From: Blochmannia endosymbiont of Camponotus (Colobopsis) obliquus
GTDB lineage: Bacteria; Pseudomonadota; Gammaproteobacteria; Enterobacterales; Enterobacteriaceae
Direction: 5' to 3'
DNA: 64,000 nt
NCBI RefSeq assembly: GCF_000973545.1
Contig: NZ_CP010049.1
Span: forward strand, 1-64,000
The notes under the pieces: generated by a model
What the model saw: the letters and a program-made list of their open reading frames with translations, nothing else
The model's database searches: none
Told to the model about the DNA's origin: nothing
Shown: positions 13,860 through 25,927 of the stretch, piece after piece
How the letters are laid out: every line of letters starts with the position of its first letter
Numbering within the stretch: position 1 is the first letter of the stretch
Translations under genes and position numbers: made by a program

Positions 13860-14185
13860 ATATTTTGTAGTTCTTGCTTAAAAATATCATCTTGTATTGC
13901 AGATATGATATTTCTTTGTACTAAAATTATAAAATCCATATTTGGTAGTATGTGTTGGTATATGCGAAACTTTTCTCTAATTAATCTTTTTATATAATTA
14001 CGTTTGTAAGCTTTTTTAACATTTTTTTTTGCTATTATCAAGCCAATTCTTGGATGTTGTAATTCATTTTTACGACTAAAAATAATTATGTTTGGTGTTT
14101 TGATTTTAAATGGTTTTTTAAATACAGAAATAAAATCGTGGGAATTTAATAATCGTAAATTTTTAGAAAAAAACAGTCTTTTCAT
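13835..14185 (-). CDS. rnpA: Ribonuclease P protein component
   Basis: RnpA is the protein cofactor of RNase P, which trims the 5' end of pre-tRNAs. The 116 residues are near the E. coli length (119). The RNA-binding signature is seen as [20 protein letters not shown] and KRLIREKFR, dense in Lys and Arg. It lies 67 bases after rpmH on the same strand and overlaps yidD, the ancestral arrangement. The RNase P RNA gene is not in this window. Confidence 0.95.
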   Translation of the reverse strand: MKRLFFSKNLRLLNSHDFISVFKKPFKIKTPNIIIFSRKNELQHPRIGLIIAKKNVKKAYKRNYIKRLIREKFRIYQHILPNMDFIILVQRNIISAIQDDIFKQELQNMWSWFFCL

Positions 14186-14252
14186 GTAAAGTACAACAGC
14201 TATTATCCTACTTATAATAAGGTTTAGGGTTCACAAACATATATTTTAGATC

Positions 14253-14393
14253 TTAACAACAAACAGTAATTCTAGAACGACCTTTAGCACGACGTCGTAG
14301 TAAAATTTGTCGTCCATTTTTTGTAGCCATTCGAATACGGAAACCATGTGTTCGATTTCTTTTTAATCTAGAAGGTTGAAAAGTACGTTTCAT
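14253..14393 (-). CDS. rpmH: 50S ribosomal protein L34
   Basis: A 46-residue, Arg/Lys-rich protein beginning [18 protein letters not shown], which is the L34 signature, and ending in ITVCC. Length and sequence match E. coli L34 (46 residues) apart from the tail. A second ATG directly upstream at 14396 would add one methionine; the downstream one matches the family. It leads the rpmH-rnpA-yidD-yidC-mnmE run on the minus strand and faces away from the dnaA remnant, as in E. coli. Confidence 0.96.
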   Translation of the reverse strand: MKRTFQPSRLKRNRTHGFRIRMATKNGRQILLRRRAKGRSRITVCC

Positions 14394-14396
14394 CAT

Positions 14397-15003
14397 TTTT
14401 ACCTTGTACTAATTTTTTTAATTTAATTTTTTTATTGCTGAATTTAAATTTTTATTTCAAAGATTATAATAATCTTAATAACAGATTTTTTCTTAGTTTT
14501 TTAAAGTTAATATAAATAAAGGTACAAAAAAGTCAATTTTTTTAAAATTTCGAATACTAATATAAAGATATGTTTGTAGTATCATCGGTTTATAAAAAAA
14601 TAATATTTATTAACAAAATTTGAATTTAATTAGTGTTCGTTCATTAATATTGATCATATCTATACATTTTTTATTACAAATTCGATTACATCATTAGTGC
14701 TTTTCTTAATTAATTATACATTATTACATATTTTAATAGATCTTACAAAAATAAAATGAATTATGTCGATATATTTTACAATACATTAATTGATTTTACA
14801 TTATGTTTTATATTCAGGTTTGTTATACAATTCGAATTATAATTTTAATTTTTGATTATCTAGTTATTTGATAACATTCTTTGAATCTGCTTGATATTTT
14901 GTTATTACACATTTTGATTAATAATTCTTATTGAGTATAAATTAATATAATAATATGTAATTTTATTTTTGAAGTGTATTTTCCGTTTGTTTTGGAGTGT
15001 ATT
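14397..15003. other. Divergent intergenic region between rpmH and the dnaA pseudogene
   Basis: About 600 bases of very AT-rich sequence. In E. coli the matching gap holds the rpmH and dnaA promoters with DnaA boxes. I find no TTATNCACA-type DnaA box on either strand. GGAG at 14994-14997, six bases before the GTG at 15004, is the surviving ribosome binding site of dnaA. Promoters for rpmH must lie here, but I cannot single one out against the AT background. Confidence 0.5.
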
Positions 15004-16444
15004 GTGTCGTCTTTTTTTTGGCAACAATGTCTTTCTTGATTACGAAATGAATTAACAACCATAAAATTTAGTATATGGATACGTCCGTCCTTTACAAGCT
15101 AAATTGTGTGATAATATTTTGGTAATTTATGCACCGAATTGTTTTGTATTAGATTATGTATAAGATAAATATTTAAACGGTGCTGATGGTATATTAAATG
15201 TCAATGATTTTTATGGCAGTGATATTCCATGATTACGTTTTGAAGTTAGGAATAAACATTTAAGAATGTCAATGTTACATACAACTAATGTTTTTTTTGT
15301 TTGATTTTTAAGATGATATATCTGATATATCTTCTTTTAGGACATATTTTGTACTGCTTTTTGGAATTAGGGTAATTATTCATTGTATTCAGAGTTTTTC
15401 TATCATTCTAAAATGAATTTTAAACACAATTTTGATAATTTTATTTAAGGTAAGTCAAATAAATTGTGCTAGAGTTGCAGCGTGCCAAGTAACTGATCGT
15501 CTGGATGATGTTTATAATCTATTATTTTTATATGGCGTTACAGGTCCTGGTAAAACATATTTTTTTACATGCATTAGTTAATAGAATTATAATGCAAAGA
15601 ACAATATTAAAGTAATTTACATATATTGTGAACATTTTGTTCAAGATATGGTAAAAGCTTACAAAACAATACAATTGAAAATTTTGAAAATCATTATCGT
15701 TTTGCAAATATTTTACTTATTGATAATATTCAGTTTTTTGTTAATAAGTAGACATCTTAAGAAGAATTTTTTCATGCTTTTAATTCACTATTGGAAGGTA
15801 ATCGACAAATTGTTTTTATTTTGATCGTTGTTTAAAAAAATAGATGGAATGAAAGATAGATTGAAATCATGTTGTGGTTGGGGATTAACTGTAGCTATTG
15901 AATCGCTAGAATTGGAGATATGTATGTGTTGTGCTATTTTAATAAATAAAGCAGAAGCACATGATATTTTTTTCTTTAAAACGTTGTGTATTTTATCGCT
16001 AAACGTTTAAGGTTTAATATCCATTAATTAGAGGGTGTGTTAAATTGTGTAATAGTTAAGTTAATTTTACTGGTTGTTCAATTATTATATTAGACTTTGT
16101 TTGTGCAGTATCGAAAGATTTGTTGATTTTACAAGAAAAGATTATTAGTATTAATCATATTCAAAAAATTGTTGCAAAGTATTATAAGATTATAGTTGTA
16201 AATATATTATCTAAATGTAGCTTATGCTCAATAGTGAGACCAAAGCGAAAAGATGATGGCTATGGCTGTATCAATCAATCAAAAAGGATGAGCGATCATA
16301 GTTTACCTGAAGTTGATTATGCTTTGGCGTAAAGGATCATATAACGTTCTTGCATGCCTATAAAAAGATCAAGAAATTATGTAAAGAAAATTGTAATATT
16401 AATAACAAGTATTTTCCAATTTAATTAAGATATTATCTTTGTAA
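15004..16444 (+). pseudogene. dnaA: Decayed chromosomal replication initiator gene dnaA, full length
   Basis: The whole gene can be followed against E. coli DnaA, broken by stops and frameshifts. It opens with GTG (the E. coli start codon) and VSSFFWQQCLS; a TGA then replaces Arg12 at 15037-15039. Domain I continues with KFSIWIRP and [12 protein letters not shown]. Domain III follows with FKHNFDNFI, NLLFLYGVTGPGKT (the P-loop near 15534-15557), HFVQDMVKAY, LLIDNIQFF and EEFFHAFNSLLEGN. Fragments 15828-16010 ([13 protein letters not shown]) and 16120-16332 (LQEKIISINHIQKIVAKYYK, DHSLPEVD) are its longest open pieces. KDHITFLHA stands where RDHTTVLHA binds the DnaA box. It ends FSNLIKILSL-stop at 16444, five bases before dnaN. 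The total of 1441 bases compares with 1404 in E. coli, so it decays with little net deletion. No functional DnaA can be made from it. Confidence 0.95.
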
Positions 16445-16449
16445 TTATT

Positions 16450-17550
16450 ATGCATTGTATTGTTAAAAGAGAAACTTTGTTACGGTCTTTACAATATGTG
16501 ATGAATGTATTAAAAGGTCGTATGGCATTTCCTGTGCTGAATAATATTTTATTAGAAATAAAAAATAGTTCCCTGTATTTAATTAGTACAGATTTAGAAA
16601 TAGAAATGGTATCTGTTATTTATTTAGACAGTCCATATGAAGCTGGTGTTACTACAACATCTGGACGTAAATTATTTGATATTTGTCGTGCCTTGCCTGA
16701 ACAAGTAAAGGTATATTTAAATTTGCAAGGTGATAAATTGCTTATTTGTGCTGAACGTAGTAGCTTTTTAATATCTACCATTGTGGCATCGGATTTTCCT
16801 AATTTAGAAGATTGGGATTGTAAAATAGAATGTATTGTACAAAAATCTTCATTAAAAAAATTAATTGAATCCACTTGTTTTGCTATGGCTTCTCAGGATG
16901 TTCGTTATTGTTTAAATGGTATGTTTTTTGAAATTGCTGATAAAAATATATGTGCAGTTGCTACTGATGGACATCGTTTAGCATTAAGCACTATATTAGT
17001 TGATGAGGTAATGCCATGTTTCTCGGTTATTGTTCCACGAAAAGGAGTAGTAGAAATGTTGAGAATGCTTGGTTTTGTTGAAAATCAAGTAAAGTTGCAA
17101 ATTGGTAATCATAATATTTGTTTAAGTATTGAAAATTATATTTTAACTTCTAAACTCATTGATTCTTCTTATCCAGATTATCGTAGTGTCTTTCCTGATA
17201 ATCCTAATAATATTTTGAAGGTTCAACGTGAAGTATTGTTACAAGCTTGTATGAGAATCGCTATTCTTTCTAATGAAAAATTTCATGGCGTTAGATTATC
17301 TTTAAGTATTAATCAATTAAAAATTACTGCTAATAATTCTGCGTATGAAGAAGCAGAAGAAATTATTGATGTAAAATATCAAAGTAAAGCAATGGAAATT
17401 GGATTTAATGTTAATTATTTACTTGATGTGCTTAGTATTATAAAAGGTCAAGATGTTATTTTTTTTATACAAGATGAATTTTCTAGCGTCAAAATTGAAG
17501 ATTGTAAAAATAAATCAAATGTTTATATTATTATGCCAATAAAGTTATAA
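16450..17550 (+). CDS. dnaN: DNA polymerase III beta sliding clamp
   Basis: The beta clamp is a ring-shaped dimer that tethers DNA polymerase III to DNA. The protein has 366 residues, exactly the E. coli length, with three repeated clamp domains. Conserved blocks include ISTDLEIEM and CAVATDGHRLA (about residues 172-182), and the end is IYIIMPIKL, close to the E. coli tail PVRL that helps bind partners. It starts five bases after the dnaA remnant, so its old promoter and coupling within dnaA may have decayed. In E. coli recF follows; here it is absent and gyrB comes 285 bases later. Confidence 0.97.
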   Translation: MHCIVKRETLLRSLQYVMNVLKGRMAFPVLNNILLEIKNSSLYLISTDLEIEMVSVIYLDSPYEAGVTTTSGRKLFDICRALPEQVKVYLNLQGDKLLICAERSSFLISTIVASDFPNLEDWDCKIECIVQKSSLKKLIESTCFAMASQDVRYCLNGMFFEIADKNICAVATDGHRLALSTILVDEVMPCFSVIVPRKGVVEMLRMLGFVENQVKLQIGNHNICLSIENYILTSKLIDSSYPDYRSVFPDNPNNILKVQREVLLQACMRIAILSNEKFHGVRLSLSINQLKITANNSAYEEAEEIIDVKYQSKAMEIGFNVNYLLDVLSIIKGQDVIFFIQDEFSSVKIEDCKNKSNVYIIMPIKL

Positions 17551-17835
17551 TTATAGATAATTATTTTTAAAATTTGTTTTTATTAAATTTTATTTTTGTA
17601 AGGATTGCATGTAACTTAAGATAATTTAAACAAGATTTTTTTTAAATATAAAAATAATAATTAAAATGAAGCACTATTTCAAAAATAGTTTATACAATAT
17701 AAGTAATTTATTAATAATTTTTTAATTGTTTGGATTAGTTTATTCTGTTTTTTTAAATATATTTTATTTTAGTGATAGTAAATTGTTATTGTACCGTAAT
17801 ACATGATTTATTAAGGACGCATTAGGAGATGATAG

Positions 17836-20256
<2,421 letters not shown>

Positions 20257-20741
20257 TTTTTTTATGTTTAATTTTTGTTTGTTTAACAAATTGATAAAAA
20301 GTGTATTTTTTGTTATAATTTTTCTTGTGTGTTATTTGTTTTTAATGATGTATATAATATTTATTAGTATAGTGTAATGTTTATTAGATAGATAATCGTT
20401 TTTAGTTTTTTTAAAGTATTTGTATGATATTATTTTGTGTATTTTTACATAAAATTATGGTGGTATATTGTTAATATGTTGTTTATTTTTGTTTGTACTT
20501 TTTTATTTTTAAGAGCTTGATAGTTATTGTATTGATACAATATATGATATTGTAGATGATTTTAGATGAGTATAATTAATTTAGTTTTGTTGTATTAAAT
20601 GTTGCTTGTATTTTTATGAGATAGGTGGTTTTAATTAAAGAATATAAATAGTCAAGGCGATGTGATTAATGTATTGTTTCGTGTTATTAAAATAATGTAA
20701 AAGAAATTATTATTAATATTAATTATATGGGAGGTATAGTT
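20257..20741. other. AT-rich intergenic gap between gyrB and ibpA
   Basis: About 485 bases without a recognisable gene; in E. coli yidB, yidA and others lie here. A small inverted repeat (ATTGTAT/ATACAAT near 20526-20543) is the only structure noted. I looked for a sigma-32 promoter and a ROSE-type RNA thermometer before ibpA and could not support either. Confidence 0.4.
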
Positions 20742-21149
20742 ATGAGAAATTTTGATTTTTCGCCATTGTATCGTTCTGTTATTGGATTTGATAGGTTAGT
20801 GCATTTGTTAGAAGCTGGTCAAGGTAATGGTGGTTATCCTGCGTATAATGTTGAATTAGTTAGTGAGCATAAATATTGTATTTCGATTGTTGTTGCTGGT
20901 TTTACGGATGGTGAGTTAGAAATCACTGCTAATGATAATATTTTGACGGTAAAAGGGGAGCATAGTAATTATTCAAGCGAAAAAAATTATTTGTATCAAG
21001 GGATAACTGATCATAATTTTGAGCGTAAATTTCAGTTAGCTGAACATATTGAGATAACAGGAGCAAATTTGGAACATGGTATATTGTATATACATTTGCA
21101 ACACGTTGTTCCGGAAACTTTAAAAGCTCGGCGTATTGAAATAAAATAA
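20742..21149 (+). CDS. ibpA: Small heat-shock protein IbpA
   Basis: IbpA is an ATP-independent holdase that binds unfolding proteins and passes them to DnaK and ClpB. From the ATG at 20742 ([19 protein letters not shown], the E. coli start) it has 135 residues, with a strong GGGAGG ribosome binding site. A central alpha-crystallin domain (about 35-125) has [19 protein letters not shown] and [11 protein letters not shown]. It ends in ARRIEIK, containing the conserved C-terminal IEI motif that links oligomers. The paired ibpB of E. coli is not here. Confidence 0.96.
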   Translation: MRNFDFSPLYRSVIGFDRLVHLLEAGQGNGGYPAYNVELVSEHKYCISIVVAGFTDGELEITANDNILTVKGEHSNYSSEKNYLYQGITDHNFERKFQLAEHIEITGANLEHGILYIHLQHVVPETLKARRIEIK

Positions 21150-21196
21150 TTATTATTTAGGGTGATAATAAATTTTATTTAAGTAAAAGAGTAAAT

Positions 21197-21342
21197 TTGA
21201 TTCAAAAAAATATAACCGTAGCGTTAAGTAATTAAAAAACCTCGTAAAATTACATAAAGTATATTTGTTTGTTTTTTTCTTGAATAGGAGGATAATTAAT
21301 TTAAAAACAAGTGTTGCTAAGGTTATATTTTTTTTGAATCAA
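21197..21342. repeat. Spaced inverted repeat between ibpA and a convergent membrane-protein gene
   Basis: The left arm at 21197-21217 (TTGATTC, seven A, TATAACC) is repeated in reverse complement at 21321-21342 (GGTTATA, eight T, GAATCAA). The arms differ by a single A/T and are about 103 bases apart. They lie between convergent genes ending at 21149 and 21377. The arrangement could fold transcripts from either side into a long hairpin and act as a terminator or 3'-end protector. This is sequence observation; the function is inferred. Confidence 0.6.
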
Positions 21343-21376
21343 TTTTTTTGAGTGTTTTTAGTAGTTTCTTTTAAAA

Positions 21377-22378
21377 TTAAATTATATTGTGTGCACGTAG
21401 TTCATTTTTTAGATATGCATAATAGATAGGTGCAGCTATTAAACCTTCTAGACCAAAAGTTGCTTCAAACATTAACATAGCAAGCATTAGTTCCCATGGT
21501 TGTGCTTTAATACGATTTCCGATTATTTCAGCATTCAAAAAGTATTCTAGTTTATGAATAAAAATTAAATATATTATCATAATGCCTCCGGCAGTTAATG
21601 AAATTGAAAGAGCAGAAAGTATTATTATAATATTAGAAATTAAGTTTCCAATAATTGGTAATAATCCTAAAAGAAATGTTATTATAATGAGAGTTTTTTC
21701 TAAAGGTAAATGTTTATTGAATAATGGAAATAATATTAGAATGGTGATAGCTGTAAGTAATGTATTTATTATTGATATTTGTATTTGAGCAAAAACAATG
21801 TTTCTAAAAGCGTGAGACAGGAGGTTAATACGTGTTAATAATTCTTTAGAAAAGAATGTTACATTTGTTAAAGGTTTGCTTAAAGATATAATCGCACCGA
21901 TTATAATGCCAATAAATAAAGTAATTACTCCATGTAAAAAAGAATGACCCATATTACGTATTACTATTAAGTTTGATTCTATTATAGAGAATATTTGTTT
22001 TTTTAAATCTTCAGTGTTTTGTGGTAAGAATGAAAGTAAATAATCAGGAATGTCTTGTTTTATATCAGAAAAAATGCGATCTATTTCTAATGTTATATTG
22101 GTTTCTTTTTGTAGTTCTTCTGTTAAGAATCCTGTTAAATTAATTATTCCTAACGTCATAACTATAACTATAATAATAGTAATTAAAGTCACTACTATCC
22201 ATCGTGCATGATTATTATTTACAAATCTTTCAAATAATGGTGTAAGTGATATTATTATTTCATATGTTAAAAATCCAGAAATAAAACAGGGAAATAAACG
22301 TAATGGTATTATCATAATGATACATAAAAATATTAGTATATATGAAATGCTTTTTAAATAAATTTCGTTTGTGGTCAT
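21377..22378 (-). CDS. AI-2E transporter family (UPF0118/PerM-like) inner membrane protein
   Basis: A 333-residue polytopic membrane protein with about seven to eight hydrophobic segments and a central polar region (about residues 95-150). The C-terminal half has LLPIIGNLISNIII and the closing MFEATFGLEGLIAAPIYYAYLK, which resemble the family's conserved late-helix motifs. The family includes YdiK, YhhT, PerM and TqsA of E. coli, which are poorly understood exporters. I cannot assign it to one of them, so I give no symbol. It lies between convergent ibpA and divergent glyQ. Retention in a reduced genome suggests a useful transport role. Confidence 0.75.
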   Translation of the reverse strand: MTTNEIYLKSISYILIFLCIIMIIPLRLFPCFISGFLTYEIIISLTPLFERFVNNNHARWIVVTLITIIIVIVMTLGIINLTGFLTEELQKETNITLEIDRIFSDIKQDIPDYLLSFLPQNTEDLKKQIFSIIESNLIVIRNMGHSFLHGVITLFIGIIIGAIISLSKPLTNVTFFSKELLTRINLLSHAFRNIVFAQIQISIINTLLTAITILILFPLFNKHLPLEKTLIIITFLLGLLPIIGNLISNIIIILSALSISLTAGGIMIIYLIFIHKLEYFLNAEIIGNRIKAQPWELMLAMLMFEATFGLEGLIAAPIYYAYLKNELRAHNII

Positions 22379-22897
22379 GTGTTTTATATCTTTTTAAAGC
22401 TTTTTTATTTTAATTTAATATAGATTACTAATATAAAAATATTATGTTAATTTTATTTTTATATACAAAAATTTTATTTTGTAAGACATTGTTTGTTTAA
22501 TTTTTTATTCATTATAAGTAGAATAGAAAATAATATTCTACTTATAATGAATAAATTTTGTAGATATAATTAAGATATACAAATTATTATTTAGTTTTTT
22601 ATAAAACATTTTTATTAATTTTTTGTACTAATTATTGTTTATTGTGATTTATATTTTATAAATTTGTATAAAGTGATATTTTGGTGATAAAATCTGAATA
22701 TTTTATTTATGTAGTTTATTGTGTAGAAATATTATTATTTCTGTAGTAATGTTTTGTATTATGAATCCATATTTTTATTTTGAAAAAAAATTGTTGTTTG
22801 AGTTTAAATAAAATTATATTTTAAAGATTTTAGTAATAATTATTTTATTTTGTTTTTTTGTTGATTATGAATTAAAAAATCAATTTTTGGGTATAAT
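22379..22897. other. Divergent intergenic region upstream of glyQ
   Basis: About 519 bases of AT-rich DNA between two divergent genes, so it must contain promoters for both. Its only outstanding structure is the 22-bp-stem inverted repeat at 22504-22555, listed separately. Confidence 0.4.
22504..22555. repeat. Perfect 22-bp inverted repeat in a divergent promoter region
   Basis: Arms 22504-22525 and 22534-22555 are perfect reverse complements separated by an 8-base loop (GAAAATAA). The outer three pairs are T/A and the core contains TTCATTATAAGTAGAATA. No T-run follows on the side that would suit a simple terminator, and it lies upstream of both neighbouring genes, so an operator or a structured leader is as likely. 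Structure is certain; role unknown. Confidence 0.75.
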
Positions 22898-23824
22898 ATG
22901 CGGAAAATTGATATCAAGACTTTACATGGATTAATATTAATATTACAAGAATATTGGTCAAATAATGGATGTGTTATTGTTCAACCACTAGATTTAGAAG
23001 TTGGTGCTGGCACATCTCATCCCATGACTTTCTTGCGAGCTATAGGCCCTGAACCCTTTTCAGCGGCTTATGTACAGTGTTCACGTAGACCGAGTGATGG
23101 GAGATATGGTAAAAATCTTAATCGGTTGCAACAGTTTTATCAATTTCAAGTTGTTGTTAAACCATCTCCTCAAAATATGCAAGAATTATATTTAAAATCT
23201 TTACAAAACATTGGATTAGATATATCAATGAATGATATTTGTTTTATTGAAGATAATTGGCAAAATCCAACTCTTGGTGCTTGGGGCCTAGGTTGGGAAG
23301 TACGATGGAATGGCATGGAAATAACTCAGTTTACTTATTTTCAACAAGTAGGTGGTTTAGAATGTCATCCAGTTACTGGTGAAATAACTTATGGGTTGGA
23401 AAGGTTATCAATGATAATTCAAGAATTAGATAACGTTTACAATATAGTCTGGGGAAATAGTGTTTTGGGGCAAATAACTTATGGAGATTTATTTTATTTG
23501 AATGAAATAGAACAATCTCTTTATAATTTTGAATATAGCGATGTAGGGTTTTTATTTGGGTTTTTTGAGAAATATGAACATGAAGCAGCAAGATTAATGG
23601 AATTAAACACGCCATTGTTAATACCAGCATATGAATATCTTTTAAAAGCGATGCATATTTTTAATTTATTAGATGCTCGTAAAGTAATTTCTAGTACAGA
23701 AAGGCAGAATTATGTTTTGCGTATTTATAGTATTACTAAAAGAATAGCAATGGCTTATTATGTTTATCGTGAATCATTAGGATTTCCAATGTGTAATAAT
23801 ACGTTAAAATATCAAATGTTATAA
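22898..23824 (+). CDS. glyQ: Glycyl-tRNA synthetase alpha chain
   Basis: GlyQ is the catalytic half of the alpha2-beta2 glycyl-tRNA synthetase, a class II enzyme. The protein has 308 residues (E. coli 303). Conserved blocks include [18 protein letters not shown] (about residues 36-53), the [20 protein letters not shown] region, and [18 protein letters not shown]. Its stop codon overlaps the ATG of glyS by one base (TAATG), giving translational coupling of the two subunits. Identification is firm. Confidence 0.98.
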   Translation: MRKIDIKTLHGLILILQEYWSNNGCVIVQPLDLEVGAGTSHPMTFLRAIGPEPFSAAYVQCSRRPSDGRYGKNLNRLQQFYQFQVVVKPSPQNMQELYLKSLQNIGLDISMNDICFIEDNWQNPTLGAWGLGWEVRWNGMEITQFTYFQQVGGLECHPVTGEITYGLERLSMIIQELDNVYNIVWGNSVLGQITYGDLFYLNEIEQSLYNFEYSDVGFLFGFFEKYEHEAARLMELNTPLLIPAYEYLLKAMHIFNLLDARKVISSTERQNYVLRIYSITKRIAMAYYVYRESLGFPMCNNTLKYQML

Positions 23825-25896
23825 TGAAACATACTTTTTTTGTAGAAATTGGTACGGAAGAATTACCTTCAAGGAGATTACAAGAATTAGCAAAATTTTT
23901 CGCTAATAATATTCATATTGAACTTAATCATGCGAATATTGTACACCAAGAAATAAAGTGGTTTGCTACATCACGTCGTTTAGCAGTAAAAGTTGTTATG
24001 TTGATAGATATACATATTTACGGATTTTTTGAAAATATTAGTTCAGGCATTATGCAGGTATTTGTTGATAATGGCTCTCCTTGGTCAGTAATTATTAATA
24101 ATTGGGCTGTTACTTATAATGTAAAAGTTAAGTGTAGTAAATATATAGTTTATTCTAAAAATAAATGGTTTATGTATAGAGAACTTATGCAAGATGACAC
24201 TGTTCATCATTTATTATGTAAAGTAATTAATAATGCATTGAAAAAAACATCTAATCGTATATTTATGAGATGGGGAAAAGGTGATTTTAAATTTATTCGT
24301 CCTATACATACTGTAACTGTTTTATTAAATGATCACGTTGTTTCAGGTAATATTTTTGGTATCAATATTAATCGTATTATATGTAGTCATCGTTTTATGG
24401 GGAAATCAGATATAATTTTATCTCATGCTGATGATTATCCTAGTATTTTAATGCAACAGGGTTTTGTGATATCGAATTATAATCAACGTAAAAAAATTAT
24501 ACAGACAGGTATTAAAGAAGTAGTTAAAAAAATTGGTGGTGTTGTTAAAATAGAAGATAGTTTTTTAGTAGAGGAATTAACTTCATTAGTTGAATGGCCT
24601 ATAGTGCTTGTTGGAAGTTTTAAACCTAAGTTTCTAAAGCTTCCAAAAGAAGTATTGATTGATGTTATAGAATATAATCAAAAACATTTTGTAGTTACTA
24701 ATGAAAATAAAGAATTATTACCATATTTTATATTTGTTATAAATGTAAAGTCAACCAATAGGGAAGCAATTATAAATGGACATGAAACAGTCATCTATTC
24801 TAAATTAACGGATGCTAGTTATTTTTTTAATATTGACAGTATTGTACGATTAGAAAGTTATTTACCGCATTTAAATAATATCCTATTTCATAGGAAGATT
24901 GGCACTTTGTTAGATAAAACAAAAAGAATAGAAAAACTATCTGCTTGGATAGCTATTCAACTTAATGCAGATGTAAGTCAAGCAGTAAGAGCGGCTAAGT
25001 TAGCAAAGTGTGATTTATTAAGCAATATGGTAATTGAGTTTCCTAGAACTCAAGGTGCTATTGGTATGCATTATGCGCGTAGAGATGGTGAATCGGAAGT
25101 GGTTTCATTAGCTCAAAAAGAATATTATTATCCGCGATTTTCTGGAGATATTTTGCCTAATACACAAATTTCTTGTATTTTAGCTATCGCTGATAGGATT
25201 GATACTATATCAGGTATTTTTAGTATTAAAGAATATCCTAAAGGTAATGGAGATCCCTTTGCGCTACGTAGAGCTGCTATTGGTATATTACGTATCATTA
25301 TAGAGAAAAGAATATTTTTAAATTTATCTTTTTTAGTTAAACAATCAGTAGATCTTTATAATAATAATTTATCCAATAAATATTTGGTTGATAAGATAAT
25401 TGATTTTTTACAAGGACGTTTATGTATTTATTATCAAAATAGGGGATATAGGAATGATGTTATTAGAGTTATTTTAAAAAATAGTTTAGTTAATTTAATA
25501 GATTTTGAAAAAAGATTAAATGTATTACATAATTTTTGTCGAACAGAAGGTTTTTTTTTATTAAAAGTTCTTACTAAAAGAGTATTTAATATTATTATAA
25601 AAGATGATATGATATCTAATGATAGGCCTCAAGTTTTTCTTTTAAGAAATATTGAAGAATTTAATTTGTTTGTTAAGTTATTTGAATTAGATATTTTATT
25701 AAGTGATATGCTTAAAAAGCATTGTTATTTGGAAATTTTAATAGAATTATTAAAATTAAGTAAGTTAATTAATGTTTTTTTTGACCATGTGATGATTATG
25801 GTACAAAATGATGAATTACGAATTAATAGATTATCTTTATTAAGCAAAGCATATAGATTGTTAACGATATTAATTGATTTTTCATTATTAAAATGA
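23824..25896 (+). CDS. glyS: Glycyl-tRNA synthetase beta chain
   Basis: GlyS is the tRNA-binding subunit of heterotetrameric glycyl-tRNA synthetase. At 690 residues it is one longer than E. coli. The start has the typical FVEIGTEELPSRRL; the middle has the HD-like block MVIEFPRTQGAIGMHYARRDGE (broken at residue level into E-F-P-x-x-Q-G and YARxxGE) and YPKGNGDPFALRRAA. The last quarter, the anticodon-binding domain, is more divergent but full length. It ends 32 bases before the large palindrome that separates it from convergent sodA. Confidence 0.96.
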   Translation: MKHTFFVEIGTEELPSRRLQELAKFFANNIHIELNHANIVHQEIKWFATSRRLAVKVVMLIDIHIYGFFENISSGIMQVFVDNGSPWSVIINNWAVTYNVKVKCSKYIVYSKNKWFMYRELMQDDTVHHLLCKVINNALKKTSNRIFMRWGKGDFKFIRPIHTVTVLLNDHVVSGNIFGININRIICSHRFMGKSDIILSHADDYPSILMQQGFVISNYNQRKKIIQTGIKEVVKKIGGVVKIEDSFLVEELTSLVEWPIVLVGSFKPKFLKLPKEVLIDVIEYNQKHFVVTNENKELLPYFIFVINVKSTNREAIINGHETVIYSKLTDASYFFNIDSIVRLESYLPHLNNILFHRKIGTLLDKTKRIEKLSAWIAIQLNADVSQAVRAAKLAKCDLLSNMVIEFPRTQGAIGMHYARRDGESEVVSLAQKEYYYPRFSGDILPNTQISCILAIADRIDTISGIFSIKEYPKGNGDPFALRRAAIGILRIIIEKRIFLNLSFLVKQSVDLYNNNLSNKYLVDKIIDFLQGRLCIYYQNRGYRNDVIRVILKNSLVNLIDFEKRLNVLHNFCRTEGFFLLKVLTKRVFNIIIKDDMISNDRPQVFLLRNIEEFNLFVKLFELDILLSDMLKKHCYLEILIELLKLSKLINVFFDHVMIMVQNDELRINRLSLLSKAYRLLTILIDFSLLK

Positions 25897-25927
25897 TAAA
25901 GCAATATTGTAGCTAATTAGTTATGAA

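Noticed and set aside
14397..15003. Replication origin with DnaA boxes upstream of the dnaA remnant
   Set aside because: No TTATNCACA-type box found on either strand, and dnaA is dead; AT-richness alone is not evidence here.
15828..16332. Two open frames of 60 and 70 codons (15828-16010 and 16120-16332) as possible small genes
   Set aside because: Both translate to pieces of DnaA in the right order and belong to the dnaA pseudogene.
20640..20741. ROSE-type RNA thermometer or sigma-32 promoter ahead of ibpA
   Set aside because: No sequence complementary to the GGGAGG ribosome binding site lies directly upstream and no CTTGAA/CCCCAT pair is visible.
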